Under the pieces are notes generated by a model. That model was not told where the DNA came from. It searched no databases and was given only the letters and a program-made list of their open reading frames with translations. Shown here piece after piece: positions 15,513-23,999 of a DNA stretch of 36,378 nucleotides; within the stretch, counting starts at the first letter, position 1; the number at the start of each line of letters is the position of its first letter. Origin of the DNA: Chloroflexi bacterium OLB13 (GTDB taxonomy: Bacteria; Chloroflexota; Anaerolineae; Aggregatilineales; Phototrophicaceae). Location of the stretch: positions 1 to 36,378 of the forward strand of contig JZRA01000139.1 of the NCBI GenBank assembly GCA_001567485.1, written 5' to 3'. The translations under genes were made by a program, and so were the position numbers.

Positions 15513-16440
15513 CTAACCCTCTCTTTGTTTGAGTACGCGGTATACATAGACAAGCCGCTGGACGCTGGTGAAGTTCGTGCCGATTGCAAGGATGACGAGG
15601 CCGATCGGCAGCAGATCGGGAACGAACAGCATGATCAGAATCATGGCGAGTCGTTCGAGCCGCGTGAACAGCCCGATCTTGACGTTGACCCCGAGACCTT
15701 CGGCACGCGCCCTCACATAGCTGACAGCATGGGTGCCCATCAGCGCCGCGAAGGCCAGCAGCAGCAGTTCCAGCCGGTTTAGAACGGCGAAATGATACCC
15801 CAATCCGGCGAAAATTGCAGCGTCAGCATAGCGATCTGATGCCGAGTCGAGCAGCGCGCCGAACTTGTCGGTGCGGCCCATCGCGCGCGCGACGGCCCCA
15901 TCGAGCGCATCGAACGGCAGCGCGAACAGCAGCAGCAGCGCGCCGAGTTGAAGATGCGCGAGGCCGATCAACGCCGCGGCGACGAACACGAGCACCGTGC
16001 CGGCGATGGTGATCTGGTCGGGATGCACGCCGATGCGAACCAGCAGCGCGCCCGCCGGGTGCAGCACCACGTGAGTCAGTTTGCGCGCGCGGTCGGTCAC
16101 GGTGGGCGGCTGCGGCTGATCGCCGTTTGGTGCGGCTGTGGTCTCGCGGCGGGCGCGCCCCAACAGGTTGAACGGGAATCTGCGGCGGGGGCCGTCAGGC
16201 TCAGGTTCTGCCAGTGGGGTAGGGGGCGGCGCTGGTTCGAGGCCGTGGTGCGGAATCGGCGCGGGGCCGGTCGGGGGTGATGATTCGCTGGGGGGGTGTG
16301 CTTTCGGGATGGTCAGCGGCGGACGGTGCGGAGGGAACCGGGGCATCCGTGTGCGCATCGGCGCTTGCGGGAAGCTCAATGCCGCCTGCGTCAACCGGAG
16401 TTGCAGGGGAATCTGAGGTGGGGTTTGCGTTCTCGGCCAT
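15513..16440 (-). CDS. CDP-alcohol phosphatidyltransferase with proline-rich N-terminus, frameshifted
   Basis: A membrane enzyme joining a CDP-activated lipid or alcohol to an alcohol acceptor in phospholipid synthesis. The full signature DxxDGxxARx8GxxxDxxxD is present as DALDGAVARAMGRTDKFG, then ALLDSASD, followed by four or more membrane helices. The frame holding these motifs has no good start. A second frame begins at ATG 16440 behind AGAGGGAA and encodes an acidic, Pro/Ser-rich leader (MAENANPTSDSPATPVDAGG). The frames join if the seven-C run at 16290-16296 (G on the plus strand) is shortened to six. The joined product is about 309 residues, with a disordered leader of about 110. It may make phosphatidylglycerophosphate or phosphatidylinositol phosphate; the sequence does not decide. 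Confidence 0.82.
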
Positions 16441-16449
16441 ATTTCCCTC

Positions 16450-16478
16450 TTGCCAATGCCTCTGAAGTCCACTAGACT
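16450..16478 (+). promoter_or_regulatory. Promoter of tRNA-Pro
   Basis: TTGCCA (16450-16455) and TAGACT (16473-16478) are 17 nt apart and end 11 bases before the tRNA. Spacing and position are ideal for a sigma-70-type promoter. Confidence 0.7.
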
Positions 16479-16489
16479 CAGAGGTATGT

Positions 16490-16565
16490 CGGGGCGTAGC
16501 GCAGTTGGTAGCGCGCGTCGTTCGGGTCGACGAGGTCATGGGTTCGAATCCCGTCGCCCCGACCA
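16490..16565 (+). tRNA. tRNA-Pro(CGG)
   Basis: A 76-nt cloverleaf including an encoded CCA end. The acceptor CGGGGCG pairs with CGCCCCG, followed by discriminator A and CCA. The D-arm stem is GCGC/GCGC. The anticodon stem CGTCG/CGACG closes the loop TTCGGGT, giving anticodon CGG (proline). The T-arm is ATGGG-TTCGAAT-CCCGT. C1 and A73 are the standard identity bases of bacterial tRNA-Pro. It is flanked by a promoter and an intrinsic terminator, so it is transcribed alone. Confidence 0.97.
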
Positions 16566-16569
16566 TAAA

Positions 16570-16593
16570 CCTCTGCTTCAGGCAGGGGTTTTT
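16570..16593 (+). terminator. Intrinsic terminator of tRNA-Pro
   Basis: CCTCTGC-TTCAG-GCAGGGG forms a 7-bp stem with one G-U pair and a 5-nt loop. Five T residues follow at 16589-16593. Confidence 0.85.
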
Positions 16594-16599
16594 CTATTC

Positions 16600-17418
16600 T
16601 CAACATCCGAACGGCACCGTGATGTTCGGATCCACGCCGATGTCCGTCAGATCATACCGAATCACAAGCCGGCCGCTCACCGCCGCGCTGGAGCCGAACA
16701 GCACCGCGTTCTCGACGTTGAGCACCAGATACAGCCGGATCACGGCGTTGTGTTCCGCGCTGAACCACAGCTCCGCGCCGGCAATCGACACCGACGAAGC
16801 GCCAGTCACCGCGGCCAACTCCAGCGCGTTGGCGTCGAAGGTGTAGCGGTACACCGGCTCGTCGTTGATCACACCCGTTTCGCCAGCTGGCACAGCGCGC
16901 GAAAGACCGCCGATCAGCTCGGTCACGCCGGCGTCCGCGACGACCGCCGCATCGGTTCCGGTGACGACGCTGCATTGATCCTCCACGACGAGGTATACAT
17001 CGCGCCCGATCCGTACCGCCTCGGTTGAGATCGGATCGCCATCCGTCAGCAGCGATCCTTCCGCGGTGATCTCGACGCGGCGAGCCGACGTCAGTAAGTG
17101 ATACGCGACCTGAGCCGTCGTGGTTGCGGAGGCAGGGCGCGACGTGCCGGAGTACGTCCCCTCGAACTCGGCGACGGCGGTATACGTCCAGCCATCGAGT
17201 TCACGCAGGCCGTCCTCGAGCGACTCGAACGCGATGGCCTCACGAAAGGGGCCGGGTGGGGCGTTCTGCGTCATCACCATCGCGGTAGCCGCCGCGTCCA
17301 GATTGACGATGGCCGTCGGCAGCAAGCCGTCCTGATTCGCCGGCGTGCCGCAGCCAGCCATCAACCCGACGGCGCATATCATCCCCAACGCCAAGCCGGC
17401 TCGGTGAACGCGGTTCAT
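16600..17418 (-). CDS. Predicted lipoprotein of unknown function
   Basis: A 272-residue protein with a lipoprotein signal peptide ending in the lipobox GLMAGC at about residues 18-23, so C23 should be lipidated and anchored on the outer face of the membrane. The mature part is beta-rich with few charged clusters and has no recognised catalytic motif. The alternating strands (TTAQVAYHLLTSARRVEITA and VRIGRDVYLVVEDQ) recall LolA/LppX-like lipid-carrier folds, but that is only an impression. Its ATG overlaps the stop of the acyltransferase gene as ATGA, so the pair forms an operon. Lgt is encoded in the same region. Confidence 0.8.
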   Translation of the reverse strand: MNRVHRAGLALGMICAVGLMAGCGTPANQDGLLPTAIVNLDAAATAMVMTQNAPPGPFREAIAFESLEDGLRELDGWTYTAVAEFEGTYSGTSRPASATTTAQVAYHLLTSARRVEITAEGSLLTDGDPISTEAVRIGRDVYLVVEDQCSVVTGTDAAVVADAGVTELIGGLSRAVPAGETGVINDEPVYRYTFDANALELAAVTGASSVSIAGAELWFSAEHNAVIRLYLVLNVENAVLFGSSAAVSGRLVIRYDLTDIGVDPNITVPFGC

Positions 17419-18050
17419 TCGGTCTCCTTGTGTACTTTACCGGGCTTGGGCCGGATCGGCCCGATATTTTCAGGGCGTTTCCCGTTGAGATGTCCCTCAT
17501 ACAAAGAAGCAATTACACGGAAGTCAGCGTCGATGTCGCCGGTGGTTTGAATGGTTGCGAGGAAGTTCAGCGATTTGATCGAATAGTCGATTGCCGCGAG
17601 GACGATGGGGATGTGGGCGCGATGGGCGATCCAATAGAACCCTGCGTGCCAGTACTCGGCGCGCTTCCGTGTGCCTTCGGGCGCGATGACGATTGCGATG
17701 GTCTCGCGCTTGGCGATCTCGGCAGCCATTTGGGTGACGAGGTTGTTGCTGGTCGAACGCTCGACCGGGATGCCGCCGAACTTCTTGAACACCCACCCGA
17801 CAAACGGCGTACGGGCGATTTCGGCCTTCATAATGACGTTGGTGCGCAGCCGCATATAGGCGGTGATGACGAGGTACCAGAAGCCGTCCCAGTTGGTGGT
17901 GTGCGGCACGCCGATAATCACCATTTTCGGGATGTTGGGCAGGCCGCCGCCGTATTTCCAGCCGAAAGCCCACATGATCGGCGCCGCGATCCATTTTGCC
18001 CATCGCGGTAGGGTAGGGGGGCGCTCGCCCGGTGGTGGCTGCATGATCAT
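17415..18050 (-). CDS. 1-acylglycerol-3-phosphate acyltransferase-like protein (PlsC family)
   Basis: A 211-residue membrane-associated acyltransferase. The HX4D motif is PHTTNWDG, and the acyl-acceptor motif is APEGTRKR, as in PlsC-type enzymes that add the second acyl chain to lysophosphatidic acid. It is slightly short for PlsC and starts with a Pro-rich leader before the amphipathic segment PRWAKWIAAPIMWAFGW. The start could be ATG 18050 or ATG 18044. It overlaps the lipoprotein gene by 4 bases. Acceptor may be lysophosphatidic acid or another lipid alcohol. Confidence 0.88.
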   Translation of the reverse strand: MIMQPPPGERPPTLPRWAKWIAAPIMWAFGWKYGGGLPNIPKMVIIGVPHTTNWDGFWYLVITAYMRLRTNVIMKAEIARTPFVGWVFKKFGGIPVERSTSNNLVTQMAAEIAKRETIAIVIAPEGTRKRAEYWHAGFYWIAHRAHIPIVLAAIDYSIKSLNFLATIQTTGDIDADFRVIASLYEGHLNGKRPENIGPIRPKPGKVHKETE

Positions 18051-18215
18051 ATAGCGGCAGAGTCCTCAAACTGACGCAGCGTTATCGCGCGCGGCGCTCA
18101 TTCTAGCCGATTATCGGCGCAGTGTAACGTGGCGGCTCAGAGAGTCGCGGCGGATGCCGTGCTTTTCGTGGCGGCGATCTGTGCAGACCGGGGCGCGAAA
18201 AATGACCGTCGCTTG

Positions 18216-18224
18216 TGGTAAAAT
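18216..18224 (+). promoter_or_regulatory. Extended -10 promoter of ybaB-recR
   Basis: TGG plus TAAAAT (18219-18224) lies 45 bases before the ybaB start in the 219-base divergent gap. No clear -35 is seen. Confidence 0.4.
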
Positions 18225-18269
18225 TGTCCGCGATGAGTCCCCGTAACAAATCAGCGAGGAGCAGGTCAA

Positions 18270-18659
18270 ATGTCGAAGGGCAAGGGAGGCCGCGGTATGG
18301 GTGGCATGGGTGGTTTCGGTGGGGGTGGCGCGGGCGGCAACATGATGCGCCAAATTCAGAAGATGCAGCAGGATATGCTCGCCGCGCAGGAAGCACTCGC
18401 CAACGAGACGGTCGAAGTCTCGGTGGGGGGCGGCGCGATCACGTTGGTCGTCACCGGCCATCAGCGCGTCCAGTCAATCACGATCAACCCGGATGTCGTC
18501 GACACCAGCGATCCCGAATGGGTCAACGATCTGCAAGACCTGCTCGTGCTTGCGGTCAATCAGGGCATCGAACAGAGCCAGTCGATGGCCGCCGAAAAGA
18601 TGGAGTCGATCACCGGCGGCTTGGGCAGTATTCCGGGGCTGGGCGGCCTGCTCGGCTAA
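18270..18659 (+). CDS. ybaB: YbaB/EbfC family nucleoid-associated protein
   Basis: A 129-residue small DNA-binding protein that dimerises on the nucleoid. The core runs from MMRQIQKMQQDMLAAQEAL through VEVSVGGGAITLVVTGHQRVQSI to the helical GLGSIPGLGGLLG end, which is the standard YbaB order. It carries an unusually Gly-rich leader (residues 3-27). The ribosome site GAGGAG fixes the start at 18270. recR follows after 3 nt, the classical ybaB-recR pair linked to DNA repair. Confidence 0.95.
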   Translation: MSKGKGGRGMGGMGGFGGGGAGGNMMRQIQKMQQDMLAAQEALANETVEVSVGGGAITLVVTGHQRVQSITINPDVVDTSDPEWVNDLQDLLVLAVNQGIEQSQSMAAEKMESITGGLGSIPGLGGLLG

Positions 18660-18662
18660 CGC

Positions 18663-19271
18663 ATGTCCTCACAGGCGATTCCAGAGCCGGTCGCGCGCTT
18701 AATCGACGCGTTCTCGCGCCTGCCGAGCATCGGCAGCAAGACCGCGTCACGTCTCACCTTTTACCTGCTGCGTGCGCCCGACGAATTGAGTGAGACGCTC
18801 AGCGATGCGCTGCGCGATCTCAAGACGCTGACGCGCTTTTGCAGTGTATGCGGGAACATCACAGTCGACGACCCGTGCGCGATTTGCAGCGACCCCCGCC
18901 GCGACGCATCGGTGATCGCGGTGGTCGAGGAACCGCTCGATCTGCTGGCGCTTGAGTCGGCGGGGACGTTTCAGGGACGGTATCACGTACTCGGCGGCGC
19001 GATTTCGCCGGTCAACGGTATCGGGCCAGACGATCTGCGTATTCGGGAGCTGACGCAGCGGGTGGCGGACGGGCGCGTGCTGGAAGTCATCGTCGCGACG
19101 AATCCGGGGCAGGAGGGGGACGCGACGGCGCTCTACATCGCACGCGAGTTGAAGGACTCCGGGGTTAAACTCACACGGCTGGCGCGCGGGCTTCCGACCG
19201 GCAGTGACTTGCAATACGTCGACTCCGTGACCTTGCTGCGCGCGCTGCAAGGTCGTACCCCGTTCACGTAG
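18663..19271 (+). CDS. recR: Recombination mediator RecR
   Basis: A 202-residue cytoplasmic protein of the RecFOR pathway that helps load RecA at gaps. In order it has a helix-hairpin-helix (RLPSIGSKTASRLTFYLL, residues 19-36), a Cys4 zinc finger (C60, C63, C72, C75), a Toprim domain beginning VIAVVEEPLDLLALE, and the conserved ATNPGQEGDATALYIAREL. Length is normal. It follows ybaB by 3 nt. Its stop codon region overlaps the end of the convergent helicase-nuclease gene by 8 bases. Confidence 0.97.
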   Translation: MSSQAIPEPVARLIDAFSRLPSIGSKTASRLTFYLLRAPDELSETLSDALRDLKTLTRFCSVCGNITVDDPCAICSDPRRDASVIAVVEEPLDLLALESAGTFQGRYHVLGGAISPVNGIGPDDLRIRELTQRVADGRVLEVIVATNPGQEGDATALYIARELKDSGVKLTRLARGLPTGSDLQYVDSVTLLRALQGRTPFT

Positions 19272-22200
19272 AGACGCATAACTCGCACAACCGGCACAGT
19301 TCGGAGAACACGCAGTACTTGTCACACTTGCCCTCTTCAGGGCTTCGGGGCGCGGGGATGAACACGCCGCTGCGCACGCTGGTGACTATGTTGGCAATCG
19401 CACGGCGTGCGCTTTCCTCGACACTCTCGGGATTTTCCGTGTCAAGGCGTTTACGCGATCGCACCGAAACGTACATTGCATCGGCGATCACGAGGGGCAG
19501 ATCGCGCGCCGCGCGCCCCAGAGTCGAACGCTCCGGGCGGGACGCATCGTCCAAGATGGCTTGCAGCGCCGCCTTGTAGACGACCATCTGAGACTTCTGT
19601 CCGCTCGTGATCTTCGAACTGGATATGGAGGTCGTGCTGCGCTTGTAGTCCACGATAACGAGATCGAGGTGATCCGCGCGCTGGATGCAGTCGATACGGT
19701 CGATCATCCCGATCAGGTGGATTTTGACCGGCTCTTCATCGCCGTTGAACGTCACGACGGCGGCGCTGTCGGCTTTCTGGAGACTCAGCTCTGTCGCTGC
19801 CGTCCAGCGTGTGTCGCTGCCCGCACGCTGCGCCATCGGCGATTTGCCGTTGAAGTCGGCTGTGACGAATTGGCGCAGATACTCGCGGATCACCGTCTGC
19901 TGCTGATTCCATGCCGCGCCCGGCGCCACGCCAAGCCGCGATATCTCGGCGAACGCCGTGTTTGCCGCGTTGTCAAGCAGACGAAGCGCATCGTCCAGCG
20001 CCTCGGGCACAATTGGCGCAGATGGCCCATTGAACGCGCTGTACACCTCGCGCAGAATCTGGTGCATCAGCGTGCCTTCGACTCCCGTGTCGATCCCTTC
20101 TTCCGGGTCTTCAAGCTCGCTGAATCCAAGCTGCTTGGCCGCGAACACGCGGTATGCGCTCGAATACAGCGATTCGAGCTGTGATGCCGACCACCGGTAC
20201 GTCTCCCATTGAAGAGGGAACGGCTTGCTCGCGGCGTACAAGCGCAGGTCGCCGATATGTTCTGCATACGGGTGAGTCGCGTCTGCGGCATTGTTGCGTG
20301 CGAAGTCGCGGCGGGCGATCTCCGCGCCGGTCGCACGCCGGATGTGCGCCGTCTCGACGTGGGATACGCGGCGCAGTACTTCGGTGGCGGAGTCCCCGAA
20401 CCGGACGTACAGCGACTCGATCAGCTCATGCAGGGACGCCGCATCCTGCGGGGTTGTGGTCTCGCCAGAGCGCACGATCAGCCGGCACGCGTCGGGGACG
20501 GGGTCAGGAAGGATGTCGAGGATCCCGTTCCAGAGCACCGATGCCGGCCATGATCCGTTCGTGCGCGTCGTCGGCCGCGACAGCGTGAGGGTCGATGCGG
20601 CGAGCGCCACCAGTTCCAAGAATACGCTGTCGTCGTCGGCGCGATCAGCGACCGGCCGCAGCAGTGGGCTTCCGTCCTGCGTTAGAGCGATGCGCTCACT
20701 GTCGAGGTAGATCGGATCGCTGGAGACCTGCGCCGGGAAGATCCCTTCTGATAAGCCCATGATGATCACGTGATCGTGCGGCGTGCCGCGACACTCGGCG
20801 GTCGTTGCGATCAGCACGCGCCCGCTGCGGTCACGGTCAACCTCGATGACCGTCTCTTCGGCCGCCGTGAACAGGTCGCGGAGGAACTCGTCCCACGTGA
20901 CCAGCGAGCCGCCCGGCACGTCCACCGCCTCAAGCAAGTCCTCGGTCAGCAGCATCTCGTGGAGGATGCCTTTCACCGCCCGCAGTGCGCCCGTGTCGCT
21001 GCTGCTGGTGGGGCCGCGGCGCGCCGCCTCCGTAATGCCGAGGCTGTAGCCCGACGCCGATTCGTCTTCCAGCGGGTTTGGGTCAGGCCCGAGGATGTCC
21101 TCGATGCGGCGCACGTGATTCCAGACTTTCGTCGGCGTCGGATCGGGCGTCACGGCATCGAACAACGTGAGCAGCGTGTCGGACAGCAGATCGCGTTCGT
21201 CGTAGGTGAGCAGGGCTTCAACGTCCCGGTCGCGTGGTGTGAGCGCTGAGTCGAGCGCGTCAAACCACACGTCGCGCCCGCGGACGACTGTGAACGCTCT
21301 GCCGACGGCTTCAAGTTTCGTCACCAACTGCGGATCCAGTCCGGTGAGCGCGATGTACGGCGAGCGCAGGATGTCGATGACGGTGTTGAAGCGAAACTCT
21401 TGCTGCGGAAGCGTAAGCACCGTGCGAATGAGCGCGAAAAGCGGATGACGGCCTAGCACCGTGCCAGATTGCAGCGCGACCGGCACCCCGTACTCGAATG
21501 CCGCTGCCTCCAATGGCTCGGCATAGCGCCGCCAATCGCGCAGCGCGATCATGATACTGTCCGCCGGCGCATGCTTCTCGATGAGGAGCCGCTTGACGTG
21601 CCGCATGACGGCGCGCGCCTCTGCCGAGATCGAATGCGCCTCGATCAGCAGGGCCGACCGCGCCGCGTCATGCGTGGCTCGGTGCGGCTGTCCATCGAGG
21701 GCGAACCCATGCTGAATGATGTGCTGGATGAGATCGGTGCGGGGCGTGCTGGACGGCAGCGGGTGTACCTCGACAGGGCCGAGCGCCGCGGCGGCCGATT
21801 CGAACCGCCGGCCGATACCGTCCTCGCGTCCGGCCACATGGGAAAGCGTAACGACCGAGCGCGCCGCCCGCGCCGCGATCACGCGCAGCATCTCCGCTTG
21901 CACGGGCGTGAAGTTGTCGAATCCGTCCACGATGAGTAATTCGAGATGTGGGTTCCAGTTGATCTCGTACAGGCGGGCGAGCGCCAGCCACGTCTCTCCC
22001 TCCGTATCGACCAATCCGTTACGCCGAAGCGTCTCCTGATACGCAGCATACAGCCGGGCGATGTCATGGTCTTTGCCTGCGCCGTGATCGTGCGCAGCGG
22101 CTTGGAGAACCTCTGGTGTGATCTGATCGGCTTTCAGTTCGCCGATCAGCTTGCCGAGCGCGGCCGCGAACCCCGGCTGTGCCGCGCCTTCAGTGAGCGT

Positions 22201-22515
22201 GTTGAGCGGGGTATGCGCTGCGATCTGGCGCAGGAGGTGCTGGCGCGCGGCGGGAGTCAGGCTGCGCACCGGTTCGCCGATCAAGTTGAGGACGCGGCGC
22301 GTCAGGGTGTGGAAATTGAACAGCTCGACGTTGAACGTCGGGGCAGGGTGGGATTTGATGGTTTGCAGCAGCCGGTCGCGGAAGGCGGCGCGCTGGCGGC
22401 TGGTCGGCAGTACGACCCAGATTCGCTGGAGCGGGTGCTGTGACGCCACCTGCTGAACGAGTTCGATAACGGCGTGAGTCTTGCCCCCGCCCGGTTCACT
22501 TCGCCACAATTCCAT
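19264..22515 (-). CDS. AddB/RexB-like helicase-nuclease with PD-(D/E)XK domain
   Basis: A 1083-residue protein resembling the AddB subunit of AddAB, which processes double-strand breaks. An N-terminal Walker A motif SEPGGGKT opens a helicase-like half. The C-terminal PD-(D/E)XK nuclease has GTLMHQILREVY and LVIVDYKRS with D956 and K958. AddB proteins hold an iron-sulfur cluster with one Cys before the nuclease core (normally in a CPF motif) and three at the end. Here the first site reads SSAYRVFAAKQLGF without Cys, while the end has five Cys (C1064, C1068, C1074, C1077, C1080). No AddA is encoded nearby. It starts 4 nt after the NERD gene, so it is the last gene of a three-gene operon. The C-terminus overlaps convergent recR by 8 bases. 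Confidence 0.87.
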   Translation of the reverse strand: MELWRSEPGGGKTHAVIELVQQVASQHPLQRIWVVLPTSRQRAAFRDRLLQTIKSHPAPTFNVELFNFHTLTRRVLNLIGEPVRSLTPAARQHLLRQIAAHTPLNTLTEGAAQPGFAAALGKLIGELKADQITPEVLQAAAHDHGAGKDHDIARLYAAYQETLRRNGLVDTEGETWLALARLYEINWNPHLELLIVDGFDNFTPVQAEMLRVIAARAARSVVTLSHVAGREDGIGRRFESAAAALGPVEVHPLPSSTPRTDLIQHIIQHGFALDGQPHRATHDAARSALLIEAHSISAEARAVMRHVKRLLIEKHAPADSIMIALRDWRRYAEPLEAAAFEYGVPVALQSGTVLGRHPLFALIRTVLTLPQQEFRFNTVIDILRSPYIALTGLDPQLVTKLEAVGRAFTVVRGRDVWFDALDSALTPRDRDVEALLTYDERDLLSDTLLTLFDAVTPDPTPTKVWNHVRRIEDILGPDPNPLEDESASGYSLGITEAARRGPTSSSDTGALRAVKGILHEMLLTEDLLEAVDVPGGSLVTWDEFLRDLFTAAEETVIEVDRDRSGRVLIATTAECRGTPHDHVIIMGLSEGIFPAQVSSDPIYLDSERIALTQDGSPLLRPVADRADDDSVFLELVALAASTLTLSRPTTRTNGSWPASVLWNGILDILPDPVPDACRLIVRSGETTTPQDAASLHELIESLYVRFGDSATEVLRRVSHVETAHIRRATGAEIARRDFARNNAADATHPYAEHIGDLRLYAASKPFPLQWETYRWSASQLESLYSSAYRVFAAKQLGFSELEDPEEGIDTGVEGTLMHQILREVYSAFNGPSAPIVPEALDDALRLLDNAANTAFAEISRLGVAPGAAWNQQQTVIREYLRQFVTADFNGKSPMAQRAGSDTRWTAATELSLQKADSAAVVTFNGDEEPVKIHLIGMIDRIDCIQRADHLDLVIVDYKRSTTSISSSKITSGQKSQMVVYKAALQAILDDASRPERSTLGRAARDLPLVIADAMYVSVRSRKRLDTENPESVEESARRAIANIVTSVRSGVFIPAPRSPEEGKCDKYCVFSELCRLCELCVST

Positions 22516-22519
22516 GCGA

Positions 22520-23254
22520 TTAGCCGGGGTTGATCTGTGCGATGATGGCGCTCGCCGTTGACGCGTCGATACGCTGCTTTGCCATATAGCCGGCGGCTAG
22601 GCGAGGGATGAGTTGATCCACCGTCACCGACGGCAGCACGCTCGATTTCTCGGTGATGCGGGCGTCGCCGACGACGACCGCGACGCCAAAAATGTTCTCG
22701 GTTGGAGCGTTCCTCCGCACGAGATGATTACGGACGGCACGCATATCCACCATACATTCCTGTGTTGCGTTGATCTTCGCCGGTATCCAGTCGCCAGCGC
22801 GGCCGGGCCGCAGCCAACGGTCGTTCTCGACGAGATACGTCCCGCTGCCCTCTACGATACGAAACACGAGCACGCCGGGCGGGCCGACCAGCACTGCGTC
22901 GATATAGCCGAGCCGCAGCGTGTTCAGGCCGCGAAAAAACACGTACTCGTCGCCGAATGCGCCGGCCAGCACCGCCGCCACGCGTTCGATCAGCGGGCTT
23001 TCGCGCTTGAACGTCACGCCGCGCACAATCGCGGCGATGCCGAGAATAACGGCGATCACACCGATCACCTGCGCGGTGCTTACGATCGTTTGCAGGGTTG
23101 CGGCGTCCGCCGAACCGGGCGCGGCTAGCGGAACACGTGAGAGGAAAGCGCCGAGGACGATCAAGAAGAGTCCGAAGGCGACGCCCCCGAATCCGAACAC
23201 GCTGAATTGATAGGCCTGACGGGTGATCGCCCGACCGCCTGAGACGCTTTTCAT
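22520..23254 (-). CDS. NERD-domain membrane protein
   Basis: A 244-residue protein with two membrane helices (about residues 18-37 and 60-80) and a cytoplasmic domain. The segment FRGLNTLRLGYIDAVLVGPPGVLVFRIVEGSGTYLVEN, in short pieces, matches the NERD nuclease-related pattern in which a conserved Asp (IDAVLVG) sits before a strand. The usual downstream K/Q of active nucleases is not clear, so catalysis is uncertain. It starts 1 nt after the response regulator stop (TAA A ATG) and ends 4 nt before the AddB-like gene. The tight spacing suggests a shared role in DNA processing. Confidence 0.72.
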   Translation of the reverse strand: MKSVSGGRAITRQAYQFSVFGFGGVAFGLFLIVLGAFLSRVPLAAPGSADAATLQTIVSTAQVIGVIAVILGIAAIVRGVTFKRESPLIERVAAVLAGAFGDEYVFFRGLNTLRLGYIDAVLVGPPGVLVFRIVEGSGTYLVENDRWLRPGRAGDWIPAKINATQECMVDMRAVRNHLVRRNAPTENIFGVAVVVGDARITEKSSVLPSVTVDQLIPRLAAGYMAKQRIDASTASAIIAQINPG

Positions 23255-23255
23255 T

Positions 23256-23703
23256 TAGGCCTTCGGAGCGCGTGGAACCCGTGCCAAAGCATTCTGCCGC
23301 TTCCGTTTGGTCACAACTGCGTCGAGGCGGCGTTTCAGCTCGCCCCACCGGGGCAGCGGCTTGCGGATATAGTCGTCCGGCTGGAACGTCTTACGGTAAT
23401 CTTCACGCTCTGCCGGCGTTTCGCGATGCGCGACATGATCACGATCGGAAGCCGGTTCAGCACCGGGCTGGCGCGCAACCGCTGGCCGACGAGATGGCCT
23501 AACTTGACGCGGTGAAACAGCAGATCGAGCATCGCGAGTTCTGGCAGCTCACCGACGTTATGCCCTTGATCGACGAGATCGATCCACTCGAGCGCCTCTT
23601 CCACCTCGACGAACAAGAGGGTTTCAATCTCCCAACGCTCAAACGCCTCGCACATGAGTTCGTAGAGGTTAGGGTCGTCTTCTACAATCATCCACGTCGT
23701 CAT
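23256..23703 (-). CDS. Single-domain response regulator (receiver), frameshifted
   Basis: A CheY-like receiver. Seen are the acidic pair VEDDPN, the phospho-acceptor Asp in LAMLDLLF, the conserved Ser in IVIMS and, after a frame change, the Lys in DDYIRKPLPRW. The original frame degrades after IVIMSR. Another frame continues with HRETPAEREDYRKTFQPDDY and ends with a basic tail ARVPRAPKA before TAA at 23256-23258. Adding one base near 23425-23433 (for example CC for C) restores a product of about 149 residues. ATG 23703 has AGAAGG upstream. It is first in an operon with the NERD and AddB-like genes. No output domain or kinase is visible here. Confidence 0.8.
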
Positions 23704-23745
23704 TGATGGTGCCTTCTTGCTACCCTCGATTAGGTCGGTAACACG

Positions 23746-23763
23746 ATTATACGCGGTATTATA
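23746..23763 (-). promoter_or_regulatory. Two TATAAT boxes upstream of the response regulator
   Basis: Perfect TATAAT sequences occur on the minus strand at 23751-23746 and 23763-23758 within an AT-rich stretch 45-60 bases before the start codon. Neither has a good -35 at normal spacing. The remaining divergent gap 23704-23999 holds this, the Ubl promoter and a repeated CAATTCTGGGCGA-like string, but no supportable gene. Confidence 0.4.
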
Positions 23764-23908
23764 TTCGGTGCCGGGACACTTGGGATTACAATATTCACAC
23801 CTGTCGACAAGACTGCGCCAATTCTCGCCGAGTCGATCAACGGTGGCCCAATTCTGGGCGAAGTTCTTACAATTCGTCAACAACTGGGCGATTTGCCCAC
23901 CGGGCGCG

Positions 23909-23937
23909 TTGTCCGAAGCGCCACAGCGCAGTACAAT
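23909..23937 (+). promoter_or_regulatory. Promoter of the ubiquitin-like operon
   Basis: TTGTCC (23909-23914) and TACAAT (23932-23937) are exactly 17 nt apart: 4/6 and 5/6 matches to sigma-70 consensus. The predicted leader is about 55 nt. GGAGG at 23986-23990 is the ribosome site for the first gene. Confidence 0.6.
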
Positions 23938-23999
23938 TTACAGTATGATGGGATGCCGATTCCGGCCCCATCTGGGTAAGAGAGTGGAGGCGAGCGGGA

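Noticed and set aside
23704..23883. Upstream extension of the response regulator frame with two Cys pairs
   Set aside because: Receiver domains begin at the VEDD segment. A good ribosome site precedes ATG 23703, and the region is AT-richer with two TATAAT boxes, so it is more likely regulatory.
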